Positions 21,011-31,702 are shown, numbered from the stretch's first letter. The stretch: DNA of 64,000 nt from Capillidium heterosporum (GCA_016630905.1 WBMQ01000018.1:62001-126000), one strand, 5' to 3'. Translations and numbers: made by a program. Notes: a model not told the origin generated them from the letters alone.

Positions 21011-21895
21011 TGTCGATTTAGTTCTTTAGCTAAGTTGTAAATTGAACGATCAGCTAATTTTTATTTTTTCAAAACTTACAATGGTGTTACTGCCTGGCAG
21101 AATATTATAGACCATATATCGCTATATCTCCCTTATTCTTACCTCTCCTTTATTGAAAATAATCTATCTATACACTGTTAAATGATGATTTTTCTCTAAG
21201 CTACAATATATATCGGAGTTTTTGCATAGAAAAACGAGGCTTCTCTATTTTCGGTTTATATTCGAGTTTTCGTTTTTGGAGATCTAGGTTTTTTAAAGCA
21301 AAAATGTTTAATTAGAATAAGATATAAGGTGAAGAATAAATATGTTCTAGATGCTTCTTAAAGCGCCTAGAGGTTGGAATGAGAAGGTGAGGGACAGATC
21401 TTCCCAAATAATATTTTCGTTCCCAAGGAACAAGAAAAAGCTACCAGGTAATAAAGGATTAAGGTCTGGCCAGGATGTGATTTCTTCTGCAAATCTACCC
21501 TTCATATATTGGGTACTAACGTCTCTCAAGTGATTGGAAAGAGACAAAAAATAGTGGGAACAATCCCAGCTGAAAGAAGCAGCAGAATCATCCCGAAGCT
21601 TATTACGAAGATTCAAGATCTACAATTTGTGGATGGATATCTTTAGGTTTTTGAGATCGTAACGATAAATTGGATTAGTTTAATTAAAAATTTAGAGATT
21701 CATAACCAAAGTATTGTATTAATAGAGTTTATATATGTTTAGTGGTAAAGCAATCACCGCATTTATATTAATCAGCCCACAACACGATACATATATCATG
21801 TCTCATGCCGAAGGACTCACCAAGTTTGGTCGAACCCACTCGGCTGAAAGTTCGAGCTAATAGTCAAACATTCGACGAGGTCGACTAGTCGACAA
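21011..21895 (-). repeat. Dispersed repeat Y with the 350-bp module inserted
   Basis: On the minus strand this matches 62893-63540 and, in part, 58673-59165. Conserved landmarks are the block GTGAGTCCTTCGGCATG followed by GATAT-TGTATCGTGTTGTG, an AATATATAT-GTAGCT motif and the tail CAACTTAGCTAAAGAACTAA. The copy at 62893 lacks the ORF module that interrupts this one at 21289-21637. A perfect 14-bp palindrome GTCGACTAGTCGAC lies at 21880-21893. The element class is unknown. Confidence 0.55.
21289..21637 (-). repeat. 350-bp ORF module (89-codon open frame)
   Basis: It carries an open frame at 21347-21616 (minus), beginning with TTG, which contains MKGRFAEEITSWPDLNPLLPG and FLGNENIIWEDLS. It has no ATG at the start, so it may be a fragment of a larger coding region carried by a mobile unit. 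A degenerate copy lies at 2434-2784. The family is not recognised. Confidence 0.45.
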
Positions 21896-22174
21896 TATAT
21901 ATGGGCTTTTCGTATGACTTTGTTTGCTTAATTAAATTTTAATTTTGCAATGATAACTTGGTCAATTTCATTAGCTAATTTCGCCACATTGACCTGACAT
22001 TTTTGCTAGATTAGTTGGTTGTTTTTACTAACTAGCTTGTAATTTTTCCAGTTTTGTTTAAAAATACGATACTTATAATATGAGTATATATAATTTAAAC
22101 ACTGTTATTTATTGAAACACATGTTTTAGGATCTATTTTAGTGAATCTAACTACAAATTATAAACTAAAAAGAA

Positions 22175-23350
22175 TTAATACATGTCCAGTAGCATGCATT
22201 TCTTTATACGCTTCATCTTTCCGTCATCATAGAAGTAGAAATCCTTGAGCAGAAACTTCAATTCGAAAAAGTATTCCAGTTCCAGAAAGTCGATCTGGTA
22301 CGAGTTCTTGCGTAGTTTCATGTAGCTGCGCTTGTACTTGGCCACAAGAACCTTCCACCTGTTTTTACACTTGTCCTTGGTCCTCTCAAACCCTCGAGCT
22401 TTTAGCTCATCAGTTATCTGAGCCCATAATTTCTGATTCTGCCGTATATTTTGGAATCCCTTCTTGTTCTTGGTTAATATATCGATAAAAGCAATGGTTT
22501 CCTCGTGAGTCCAATTTTTGGTTCTATCTTTAGGAGGTAGCACTTGATTTATATTGTTGAGGATCTGCGAATATAAAATGCCGTTCTTGGTGTTTATGAC
22601 AGCTGATGGATCATTGTTCGTCCAGTAACTCAGATTGTTACACTTTAGATTATTGAAATGGGTATTATGAGCTGATTGGAGCTGTGCGTTGATGGCATCC
22701 AGTTGAGAAGTTTTGTGATTTGATACTGAGTGATAGCTATAGGATGGATTGTATATGTCGTGCATGTTAGGAACATTTATATTGTGAATCAAATCCGGAT
22801 TTCTATCATTGTAATTTATTAACTGGAAGTCCATGATAGGGGACTGAATTGTAAAGTTGGTGAACATCGGATCCTTGGCCATTGTATCTATGCTTTGATT
22901 GTTGCTGACAAAGTTAGTATAGTTTATAAATGGAATGTATTTATGTGGGGCTGGGTTTGTGGCAAAGGTTGAGTCGATTGATTGTATTATATAATTATCC
23001 TCGTTGTTATAATTTAGAGCAGAAGATAGAGATGAGTAGGAGTCTACATTCTTATTTAATGGTGTATAGGGTAGACTTATTGACGATAACAGTGACGGTT
23101 TATTGAAAGCAGGAATTACTTCATAAGGAAATTCCTCCTTCAAAAGAACGAGTGGCTGATATAGTGCAGCAGCGGCCCCAACTCTCGAACAGCCATTAGG
23201 ATAGCGTAATGGTGGTGAGAACACTGGTAAGTCGCGAATCTCACATTTTGTTAAGTCGCTTAAATCTTGCAAGTCCGACAAATCTTTACTGCTATTGATT
23301 TGGGGGTTCCAAGACTGTTGGGGCGATAAAATTTGAGCAGACATGGTCAT
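22175..23350 (-). CDS. SANT/Myb-like (trihelix type) DNA-binding protein, intact
   Basis: A protein of 391 aa starting MTMSA. Residues ~278-350 form a Myb/SANT-like domain of the trihelix type: NWTHEETIAFIDIL, then KLWAQITDELKARGFERT, then CKNRWKVLVAKYKR. This is the usual W-T-E-----I, W--I---L--G, C--KW-NL-K-YK pattern. The N-terminal 270 residues are S/N/P/Y-rich and disordered-looking, as in yeast activators. The last 40 residues (ELEYFFELKFLLKDFYFYDDG) are aromatic and could form a contact surface. Predicted nuclear regulator with unknown target. Confidence 0.88.
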   Translation of the reverse strand: MTMSAQILSPQQSWNPQINSSKDLSDLQDLSDLTKCEIRDLPVFSPPLRYPNGCSRVGAAAALYQPLVLLKEEFPYEVIPAFNKPSLLSSISLPYTPLNKNVDSYSSLSSALNYNNEDNYIIQSIDSTFATNPAPHKYIPFINYTNFVSNNQSIDTMAKDPMFTNFTIQSPIMDFQLINYNDRNPDLIHNINVPNMHDIYNPSYSYHSVSNHKTSQLDAINAQLQSAHNTHFNNLKCNNLSYWTNNDPSAVINTKNGILYSQILNNINQVLPPKDRTKNWTHEETIAFIDILTKNKKGFQNIRQNQKLWAQITDELKARGFERTKDKCKNRWKVLVAKYKRSYMKLRKNSYQIDFLELEYFFELKFLLKDFYFYDDGKMKRIKKCMLLDMY

Positions 23351-24240
23351 ATAATACTATTATTTAGTTATCGTGGCAATAAGCTTTATAAGTTTGTAAA
23401 TTTGTCAACAGATGCTATATTCTTGGAAGTATTTATAATATATGCCTACTCTGCCATTGATATTATATAGGGTTATAGTTAGTTTCTTGCGTCCCAAAGC
23501 GGTTATCGGATATGAGGCTCCGTCAGTACTCTCCATTTGTAGGCATTCAAGCTTAATTTACTTTGCATTGATCTTACAGACACCTCATTTTCTTAGAGAA
23601 ATCAAAAGCATGGCCTTTTCTTCCTAATTTGGAATATTTACACTTGATATCTTTAGAGAAATGTTTGTTTTCACCAACTTTCATTCCAACTTTAAGTTGG
23701 AGAATAACTTAGGTTTCAAATTGGTGCAATAGAATAAAGTCACATTTTCCAGCTAAATGTGCAGTCATCTATAAAATGAATAGTTAGTATAGTTACATAA
23801 TAAGGCATTTAATAATTGTGTATTTTCAAAGTAATTGTGCAGTTAGTATGGTGGCTTAATATTAGACTGTATAACTACTTAGTTATAAAGAAATTTTACA
23901 ATAGTATACTAGTTATTTTGTATGTAAACTAATGTGTAGTTTATAGAATAATACAAAGTTTGTTTCTAATTGAATTGATAGGAAGAGCTTATTTAATTAC
24001 TAGCTTAATGCGTAATAGCTGCATTTAAATAGATTGGCCAATAAATTCGAAATAACACTGCCAATTTGTATAAATTACTTTACTACAAAACTACTTAGTA
24101 ACTGCATAATAGATTGAGAAACCTAGTAGTTGCTATAGCAACTAAATAATTACTAGGTGACTACATAATTACTAGGTGACTACCTAATTGCTATAGTGAC
24201 TACGTAATTACTGGATGACTACCTAATTAACATAGTCTCC
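23351..24240. repeat. AT-rich repeats of element X type with degenerate tandem units
   Basis: The first ~240 bases hold the upstream region of the SANT gene and a 61-codon ORF (23442-23624) without recognisable features. From ~23595 the sequence shares blocks with 16240-16350, 8235-8310 and 2366-2430. Around 23743-23800 it also resembles one half of the inverted pair at 56053-56215. Positions 24131-24235 contain five or six degenerate ~20-base units built on TAATTACTAGGTGACTACC. The mirror is 26914-27803. Confidence 0.45.
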
Positions 24241-24812
24241 AGCTAATACTTTACAGATAACATATATCTTAATTTCCAATTATTTATATGAACTATACTA
24301 CTAAATTCCCCCATTCGATAGCCTTTATATTCTGTATAGAACTTTTCATTTGGTTCAGTAGATCCTGAGAACCGACTCCTGGTATTTTATACAGGCTGGG
24401 AATCTATAAACTCAAAGTTGGAGCTTACTGAAGTTGCAGACACTTCGATTTCAAAACTATGGGTATGTCTCGATCCAGTTATCTAATTTTATAAAATAGT
24501 GTATTTCACATAACTTTTATATATCTATAATTCTAGAAAATTTTAAGTTGATTGAGACACTTTTTGTGCTTCCGATTTACTATGTCTACTTATACAGCTT
24601 TTCAAAACTTTATATATGTGCTCTATTAATCTGTGGCTTCCAGAATTGATACTATATATCTTATATCGTGGCCTAGATACTTTGCTGCTGCCTTTAGTAG
24701 CTTTTGAAAAAGCATATTAAAGGCTTTTTATTACCAAAGTCCATATTGTTTCAAGCCTAATCAAAGGCTGAAATATATATATATCAAAAATTCTAATCTA
24801 ATGCAAATAATG
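24241..24812. other. Innermost part of the left arm, possible inverted end of the central transposon
   Basis: No gene is present. This stretch is the reverse complement of 26342-26913 and directly flanks the unique transposase-bearing spacer. It may be one terminal inverted repeat of that transposon. Because arm identity simply continues outward, the transposon end cannot be located from these two copies alone. Confidence 0.4.
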
Positions 24813-26341
24813 CAAAAAGCACCATATATATATATATAAATACATATTAATTAAAAGCTTTAAATTTAGTGTACTATATAAACCTTTGCATTTTACAATT
24901 GATTAAGGCTGTTTAAAATTTTAACAAAATGCCTAACACTAAGAACACCTCCAAGTCCATCTCTAAAAATACTTCCAAATCTGTCTCCAAGAATACTTCC
25001 AAGAATACCACCAATGTCGAAAACGAAGTTAGCATTGCTAGTAGTAACCCAGTTAGCAACAACGTTCTTAGACAATCAGTTCAAGAGTTACTTTTAGCTC
25101 AACAAGAGAAGCAAGATCGAATTTTAAAGCAACCTATTGCGCCTACTCACCCTGATTCAGACGAAGATATTGAAGACCCTACTCCTTATCTACATGCCAT
25201 AGTTCAAGCTAATGGTAATAAATCAGTTGAGGAGCTTTCTAATTTTACATGGTATGAATTCGATATACTCTGGGCTAGCTGTTCAAACCACATTATCTCA
25301 AATTGGAATGTTGGTAGAGGGAACAAGACTCGAGTTACTGCAAAGGATGTTTTCTTCATGGCCTTGTGCTTTGTAAAAGCAGGATTAGGATGGAACAATG
25401 TAAGTATTACTTTTGGGATTAAACCAGAAACTTTTCAAAGATTGGTTTGGAACTTTATTGTAATACTAACTCCTTATTTATACGATAAATATGTTAGTAA
25501 GTTTAATATTAAATTTACTATGAAGTATTTAAAGGAGAACAAAGCAACTTTTGAGAACTATCCATTTTGCCGCTATGCTACTGATGTTACCTTTCAACAT
25601 GCAAATCGGCCTTCAGGTGATAAGTCATATAGTAGCGATTATTACAGTTCTAAGCACAAGCGCCATGGCTTTAAAACTGAAGTATCTGTCTTACCAAATG
25701 GATTTGCAATTGGGTGTACAGCTAGTGATATAGGAAAGCAGTCTGATTTAGTTATATCCAACAATAACATCGATTTCCATCTTGCAAATTCCCTTAAGCA
25801 TGAAGATGAGCATGATATTGAAGATTTCGATTCAAGTACTATGGAGTTTCCAACTAAATGGGGAATTTTACTTGACAAAGGCTATATTGGTGTTCATAAC
25901 GTTAGAGCAGTTATTCCAACAAAAAAACCACCACTTCGTAGGCTAACAAAGAATCAAGCTACAACCAATGTCAAGATCTCAACTGATAGGATTATTGTAG
26001 AGAAGTACTTTGGACGATTAAAGAAATTGTGGTCTATTCTTGCACATCCTTATAAATTCGATCGAAATAGATATGATACATACTTTCGATTGGGATTAGC
26101 CTTAACCAACTTTCATATTACCAAGTATCCACTTAGGAATAATGATGGAGAGTATCATATTCAATATAAAAACTTGGTATATGCTGAAGGTGAAGCTGAG
26201 GAAGCAAAACTATTGGTACAAAGGGAGGCATATAAGAAAAGAAAGGCTTTAAAACATAGTACAGTTCCTTGGAATACGCATGTAGAAGATAGTGATGGTT
26301 TAGCATAGGAATAATAATAAAGATTTTATATACTAGATTTA
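24813..26341 (+). mobile_element. Unique palindrome spacer, core of a DDE-4 type DNA transposon
   Basis: These 1529 bases are the only part between the arms without a mirror copy. The spacer is almost filled by one transposase gene. The AT-rich leader includes a short TA microsatellite (~24823-24838). Whether the transposon ends within the arms is open. Confidence 0.65.
24929..26308 (+). CDS. DDE superfamily (DDE_Tnp_4, PIF/Harbinger- or IS5-like) transposase, intact
   Basis: This is a predicted DNA transposase of 459 aa, starting at an ATG. The N-terminus is a low-complexity run built on N-T-S-K-S repeats. A helical region with a GWNNVSITFGIKPETFQRLVW helix-turn-helix-like segment follows. 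The catalytic core has D219 (YATDVTF), D316 (LLDKGYIG) and E358 (VEKYFGRLKKLW), in the order and context usual for DDE_Tnp_4. It is the only gene at the symmetry centre of the palindrome and has no second copy in the window. Its intactness suggests recent activity or selection. Confidence 0.88.
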   Translation: MPNTKNTSKSISKNTSKSVSKNTSKNTTNVENEVSIASSNPVSNNVLRQSVQELLLAQQEKQDRILKQPIAPTHPDSDEDIEDPTPYLHAIVQANGNKSVEELSNFTWYEFDILWASCSNHIISNWNVGRGNKTRVTAKDVFFMALCFVKAGLGWNNVSITFGIKPETFQRLVWNFIVILTPYLYDKYVSKFNIKFTMKYLKENKATFENYPFCRYATDVTFQHANRPSGDKSYSSDYYSSKHKRHGFKTEVSVLPNGFAIGCTASDIGKQSDLVISNNNIDFHLANSLKHEDEHDIEDFDSSTMEFPTKWGILLDKGYIGVHNVRAVIPTKKPPLRRLTKNQATTNVKISTDRIIVEKYFGRLKKLWSILAHPYKFDRNRYDTYFRLGLALTNFHITKYPLRNNDGEYHIQYKNLVYAEGEAEEAKLLVQREAYKKRKALKHSTVPWNTHVEDSDGLA

Positions 26342-26913
26342 CATTATTTGCATTAGATTAGAATTTTTGATATATATATATTTCAGCCTTTGATTAGGCT
26401 TGAAACAATATGGACTTTGGTAATAAAAAGCCTTTAATATGCTTTTTCAAAAGCTACTAAAGGCAGCAGCAAAGTATCTAGGCCACGATATAAGATATAT
26501 AGTATCAATTCTGGAAGCCACAGATTAATAGAGCACATATATAAAGTTTTGAAAAGCTGTATAAGTAGACATAGTAAATCGGAAGCACAAAAAGTGTCTC
26601 AATCAACTTAAAATTTTCTAGAATTATAGATATATAAAAGTTATGTGAAATACACTATTTTATAAAATTAGATAACTGGATCGAGACATACCCATAGTTT
26701 TGAAATCGAAGTGTCTGCAACTTCAGTAAGCTCCAACTTTGAGTTTATAGATTCCCAGCCTGTATAAAATACCAGGAGTCGGTTCTCAGGATCTACTGAA
26801 CCAAATGAAAAGTTCTATACAGAATATAAAGGCTATCGAATGGGGGAATTTAGTAGTATAGTTCATATAAATAATTGGAAATTAAGATATATGTTATCTG
26901 TAAAGTATTAGCT

Positions 26914-27803
26914 GGAGACTATGTTAATTAGGTAGTCATCCAGTAATTACGTAGTCACTATAGCAATTAGGTAGTCACCTAGTAATTATGTAGTCACCTA
27001 GTAATTATTTAGTTGCTATAGCAACTACTAGGTTTCTCAATCTATTATGCAGTTACTAAGTAGTTTTGTAGTAAAGTAATTTATACAAATTGGCAGTGTT
27101 ATTTCGAATTTATTGGCCAATCTATTTAAATGCAGCTATTACGCATTAAGCTAGTAATTAAATAAGCTCTTCCTATCAATTCAATTAGAAACAAACTTTG
27201 TATTATTCTATAAACTACACATTAGTTTACATACAAAATAACTAGTATACTATTGTAAAATTTCTTTATAACTAAGTAGTTATACAGTCTAATATTAAGC
27301 CACCATACTAACTGCACAATTACTTTGAAAATACACAATTATTAAATGCCTTATTATGTAACTATACTAACTATTCATTTTATAGATGACTGCACATTTA
27401 GCTGGAAAATGTGACTTTATTCTATTGCACCAATTTGAAACCTAAGTTATTCTCCAACTTAAAGTTGGAATGAAAGTTGGTGAAAACAAACATTTCTCTA
27501 AAGATATCAAGTGTAAATATTCCAAATTAGGAAGAAAAGGCCATGCTTTTGATTTCTCTAAGAAAATGAGGTGTCTGTAAGATCAATGCAAAGTAAATTA
27601 AGCTTGAATGCCTACAAATGGAGAGTACTGACGGAGCCTCATATCCGATAACCGCTTTGGGACGCAAGAAACTAACTATAACCCTATATAATATCAATGG
27701 CAGAGTAGGCATATATTATAAATACTTCCAAGAATATAGCATCTGTTGACAAATTTACAAACTTATAAAGCTTATTGCCACGATAACTAAATAATAGTAT
27801 TAT
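26914..27803. repeat. Mirror of the AT-rich repeats at 23351-24240
   Basis: Identical in reverse complement to the left arm. It includes the degenerate 20-base tandem units at 26919-27023 and the upstream region of the SANT gene. Confidence 0.45.
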
Positions 27804-28979
27804 ATGACCATGTCTGCTCAAATTTTATCGCCCCAACAGTCTTGGAACCCCCAAATCAATAGCAGTAAAGATTTGTCGGACTTGCAAGATTTAAGCGACT
27901 TAACAAAATGTGAGATTCGCGACTTACCAGTGTTCTCACCACCATTACGCTATCCTAATGGCTGTTCGAGAGTTGGGGCCGCTGCTGCACTATATCAGCC
28001 ACTCGTTCTTTTGAAGGAGGAATTTCCTTATGAAGTAATTCCTGCTTTCAATAAACCGTCACTGTTATCGTCAATAAGTCTACCCTATACACCATTAAAT
28101 AAGAATGTAGACTCCTACTCATCTCTATCTTCTGCTCTAAATTATAACAACGAGGATAATTATATAATACAATCAATCGACTCAACCTTTGCCACAAACC
28201 CAGCCCCACATAAATACATTCCATTTATAAACTATACTAACTTTGTCAGCAACAATCAAAGCATAGATACAATGGCCAAGGATCCGATGTTCACCAACTT
28301 TACAATTCAGTCCCCTATCATGGACTTCCAGTTAATAAATTACAATGATAGAAATCCGGATTTGATTCACAATATAAATGTTCCTAACATGCACGACATA
28401 TACAATCCATCCTATAGCTATCACTCAGTATCAAATCACAAAACTTCTCAACTGGATGCCATCAACGCACAGCTCCAATCAGCTCATAATACCCATTTCA
28501 ATAATCTAAAGTGTAACAATCTGAGTTACTGGACGAACAATGATCCATCAGCTGTCATAAACACCAAGAACGGCATTTTATATTCGCAGATCCTCAACAA
28601 TATAAATCAAGTGCTACCTCCTAAAGATAGAACCAAAAATTGGACTCACGAGGAAACCATTGCTTTTATCGATATATTAACCAAGAACAAGAAGGGATTC
28701 CAAAATATACGGCAGAATCAGAAATTATGGGCTCAGATAACTGATGAGCTAAAAGCTCGAGGGTTTGAGAGGACCAAGGACAAGTGTAAAAACAGGTGGA
28801 AGGTTCTTGTGGCCAAGTACAAGCGCAGCTACATGAAACTACGCAAGAACTCGTACCAGATCGACTTTCTGGAACTGGAATACTTTTTCGAATTGAAGTT
28901 TCTGCTCAAGGATTTCTACTTCTATGATGACGGAAAGATGAAGCGTATAAAGAAATGCATGCTACTGGACATGTATTAA
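27804..28979 (+). CDS. SANT/Myb-like DNA-binding protein, mirror copy
   Basis: Encodes the same 391 residues as 22175-23350, including the SANT/trihelix domain at residues 278-350. The two genes point away from the palindrome centre. Because the upstream regions are also identical for thousands of bases, both should be regulated alike. At the protein level the gene is present as two indistinguishable copies per chromosome. Confidence 0.88.
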   Translation: MTMSAQILSPQQSWNPQINSSKDLSDLQDLSDLTKCEIRDLPVFSPPLRYPNGCSRVGAAAALYQPLVLLKEEFPYEVIPAFNKPSLLSSISLPYTPLNKNVDSYSSLSSALNYNNEDNYIIQSIDSTFATNPAPHKYIPFINYTNFVSNNQSIDTMAKDPMFTNFTIQSPIMDFQLINYNDRNPDLIHNINVPNMHDIYNPSYSYHSVSNHKTSQLDAINAQLQSAHNTHFNNLKCNNLSYWTNNDPSAVINTKNGILYSQILNNINQVLPPKDRTKNWTHEETIAFIDILTKNKKGFQNIRQNQKLWAQITDELKARGFERTKDKCKNRWKVLVAKYKRSYMKLRKNSYQIDFLELEYFFELKFLLKDFYFYDDGKMKRIKKCMLLDMY

Positions 28980-29258
28980 TTCTTTTTAGTTTATAATTTG
29001 TAGTTAGATTCACTAAAATAGATCCTAAAACATGTGTTTCAATAAATAACAGTGTTTAAATTATATATACTCATATTATAAGTATCGTATTTTTAAACAA
29101 AACTGGAAAAATTACAAGCTAGTTAGTAAAAACAACCAACTAATCTAGCAAAAATGTCAGGTCAATGTGGCGAAATTAGCTAATGAAATTGACCAAGTTA
29201 TCATTGCAAAATTAAAATTTAATTAAGCAAACAAAGTCATACGAAAAGCCCATATATA

Positions 29259-30143
29259 TTGTCGACTAGTCGACCTCGTCGAATGTTTGACTATTAGCTC
29301 GAACTTTCAGCCGAGTGGGTTCGACCAAACTTGGTGAGTCCTTCGGCATGAGACATGATATATGTATCGTGTTGTGGGCTGATTAATATAAATGCGGTGA
29401 TTGCTTTACCACTAAACATATATAAACTCTATTAATACAATACTTTGGTTATGAATCTCTAAATTTTTAATTAAACTAATCCAATTTATCGTTACGATCT
29501 CAAAAACCTAAAGATATCCATCCACAAATTGTAGATCTTGAATCTTCGTAATAAGCTTCGGGATGATTCTGCTGCTTCTTTCAGCTGGGATTGTTCCCAC
29601 TATTTTTTGTCTCTTTCCAATCACTTGAGAGACGTTAGTACCCAATATATGAAGGGTAGATTTGCAGAAGAAATCACATCCTGGCCAGACCTTAATCCTT
29701 TATTACCTGGTAGCTTTTTCTTGTTCCTTGGGAACGAAAATATTATTTGGGAAGATCTGTCCCTCACCTTCTCATTCCAACCTCTAGGCGCTTTAAGAAG
29801 CATCTAGAACATATTTATTCTTCACCTTATATCTTATTCTAATTAAACATTTTTGCTTTAAAAAACCTAGATCTCCAAAAACGAAAACTCGAATATAAAC
29901 CGAAAATAGAGAAGCCTCGTTTTTCTATGCAAAAACTCCGATATATATTGTAGCTTAGAGAAAAATCATCATTTAACAGTGTATAGATAGATTATTTTCA
30001 ATAAAGGAGAGGTAAGAATAAGGGAGATATAGCGATATATGGTCTATAATATTCTGCCAGGCAGTAACACCATTGTAAGTTTTGAAAAAATAAAAATTAG
30101 CTGATCGTTCAATTTACAACTTAGCTAAAGAACTAAATCGACA
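29259..30143 (+). repeat. Dispersed repeat Y, mirror copy
   Basis: Mirror of 21011-21895, with the ORF module at 29517-29865 inside and the palindrome GTCGACTAGTCGAC at 29261-29274. In this orientation it is collinear with the right-flank copies at 58673 and 62893. Confidence 0.55.
29517..29865 (+). repeat. 350-bp ORF module, mirror copy
   Basis: Mirror of 21289-21637. The open 89-codon frame is at 29538-29807. It interrupts repeat Y, as shown by the uninterrupted copy at 62893-63540. Confidence 0.45.
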
Positions 30144-30325
30144 TCAAATATCAAATTCTTTGATAGAGCTGATCATATATAAAAATCGATTGCACAAATA
30201 AAAGTTCAAGTTCTCAGTTTCTTTTGGATACTTATGTGTTTCATATATTCAAATGCATACAGTTTTTTCAGATTTTTGAATCCCTACTTTGAAAATTTAC
30301 TAAAAAGTGGTCCGTCGTCTATGGG
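30144..30325 (-). mobile_element. piggyBac end fragment, mirror copy
   Basis: Mirror of 20829-21010, with tip and TTAA at 30326-30329 facing the C2H2 gene. Confidence 0.8.
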
Positions 30326-30539
30326 TTAAAGGTACATTGAGCTCTGCAGTTCACCTTACAAACAGCTTTGCATGCTAAAATAAAGATTGTAATTAAACAG
30401 CATAATAGATTTTTTAGCTTAATTCGATCCAAAATTTTAAACTACTTTAGCTACAGTCTCATTGTATTTAAAATTCTAGCGCTATATATAATGGATTAAA
30501 CACAGAAGATCTTCAAACAAAGAATGAAAACACTTGAAG

Positions 30540-31277
30540 ATGGAGAAAATTACAAAAGAAGACTATTTAACCTGTCAAGGGAGTACTTTGAACTCCTGGA
30601 GTGACTCATTTTCGCAGGCTCATAAAGATCCAATCAGTTACAACAGCCCCCCATTCACAAATGAGACAGATGCCAGCTTGATGGGATTATATCTGCCTCC
30701 AACTGACTTCTCGCCAATAAAAGCGGAATTTGGCTACGTAGGAAACTACGTCGGTCAATGTTATACCAGTTCCAACGAATTATCCACCTCATGGCCGATA
30801 TTAAACAGTTTACAATCTAATTGGATTAGTTTCGGCCACTCTTTTGACAAAGGCTACCCACAGATATTATCCTATTCTCGAGAATCTCCTGTAGTATTTT
30901 CTAATATTGATGGAATACCCCTTAATGGTAGTACAACCCACAGTTCCAACTCAAGCTCTAACTTCTCTAACTACCGAGGCAAAGGCAAAAAAGGTAAGCT
31001 GCCCTTGATCTTCGAATGCGATGCATGCCACAAGCTCTTTAACCACAAGTACATCCTCAAACGACACCAAGGAATCCACTCCATAGTTAGGGCCTATCAC
31101 TGTCAGCCTTGCGAGATGGAGTTCTATAGGAAGGATATATTCAATAGGCATCTAACCACAAAGAAGTGTACCAAAGCTCACAAGTTGATGTACGGTCCCA
31201 GCTACTTGGAGGATTCACTTCATAATAAAAGTAGCATCAAGGAGCGTACGCGAAAGTTGAAGGCTGCGTCAATATAA
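30540..31277 (+). CDS. C2H2-type zinc-finger transcription factor, mirror copy
   Basis: The same 245-aa protein as 19877-20614: two C-terminal fingers (the second of C2HC form) and a basic stretch before them. It is bracketed by the mirrored piggyBac tips at 30325 and 31464. The single-base arm difference near 31613 lies in the neighbouring piggyBac fragment, not in the gene. Confidence 0.9.
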   Translation: MEKITKEDYLTCQGSTLNSWSDSFSQAHKDPISYNSPPFTNETDASLMGLYLPPTDFSPIKAEFGYVGNYVGQCYTSSNELSTSWPILNSLQSNWISFGHSFDKGYPQILSYSRESPVVFSNIDGIPLNGSTTHSSNSSSNFSNYRGKGKKGKLPLIFECDACHKLFNHKYILKRHQGIHSIVRAYHCQPCEMEFYRKDIFNRHLTTKKCTKAHKLMYGPSYLEDSLHNKSSIKERTRKLKAASI

Positions 31278-31463
31278 AACATACTAAATATACATAGGTT
31301 TAGCATTTTATAAATACCCTGTAAGCCATAATATGAGGTTTTCCTTTATTAAAATAGCTGCATATGCTTTAAAATACATCTTAAGGAATAAATACAGTTA
31401 TATTTTAATACTTTTATACAAGGTGTAAGGAAATCTTTCTAAATCAGCTATAGCTTCGCTTAA

Positions 31464-31702
31464 CCCATAGACGACAGACCACTTTTTAGTAAATTTCAAA
31501 AGTGAAGACCCAAAAATTTGAAAAAACTCCATGTATGCATTTGAATACATGAAACACAGAAGCGCTCAAAAGAAATTGAAAACTTGGATTTTTATTTGTG
31601 TAGTTAATTTTATATATGGTCAATTTTATCAAAGAATTTGATGTTTGATTAAGGCTAAAAGGATATATAGTTTTCATCATACATGATAAAAAACTTCTAG
31701 CC
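31464..31702 (+). mobile_element. piggyBac end fragment, mirror copy
   Basis: Mirror of 19451-19690, one base shorter in an A/T run at ~31613. The tip CCCATAGACGAC follows TTAA at 31460-31463. LTR B' abuts the inner side. Confidence 0.8.

Larger units (their letters stand above)
2884..24812 (+). repeat. Left arm of a giant inverted repeat (palindrome), 21,929 bp
   Basis: Every base I compared is the reverse complement of 26342-48271. Paired coordinates sum to 51155 for positions up to ~4158, 51154 to ~4673, 51153 to ~19540 and 51154 to the centre. This implies only three net single-base indels, all in A/T runs. The outer limit is the mismatch at 2883/48272 and the inner limit the mismatch at 24813/26341. 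All large open frames in the two arms give identical proteins. Confidence 0.97.

Noticed and set aside
23442-23627. 61-codon ORF upstream of the SANT gene (mirror 27527-27712)
   Set aside because: It runs into repeat sequence and has no recognisable feature; probably chance.
24813-26341. Mating-type locus in the core
   Set aside because: No HMG-box, alpha-box or homeodomain is encoded in the core. The only gene is a DDE transposase.
29318-29345. GGGTTCGACC in repeat Y looks like a tRNA B box
   Set aside because: The flanking bases do not form a T-stem, no A box or acceptor stem pairs with it, and the other Y copy has a palindrome (GTTCGGCCGAAC) at this place instead.
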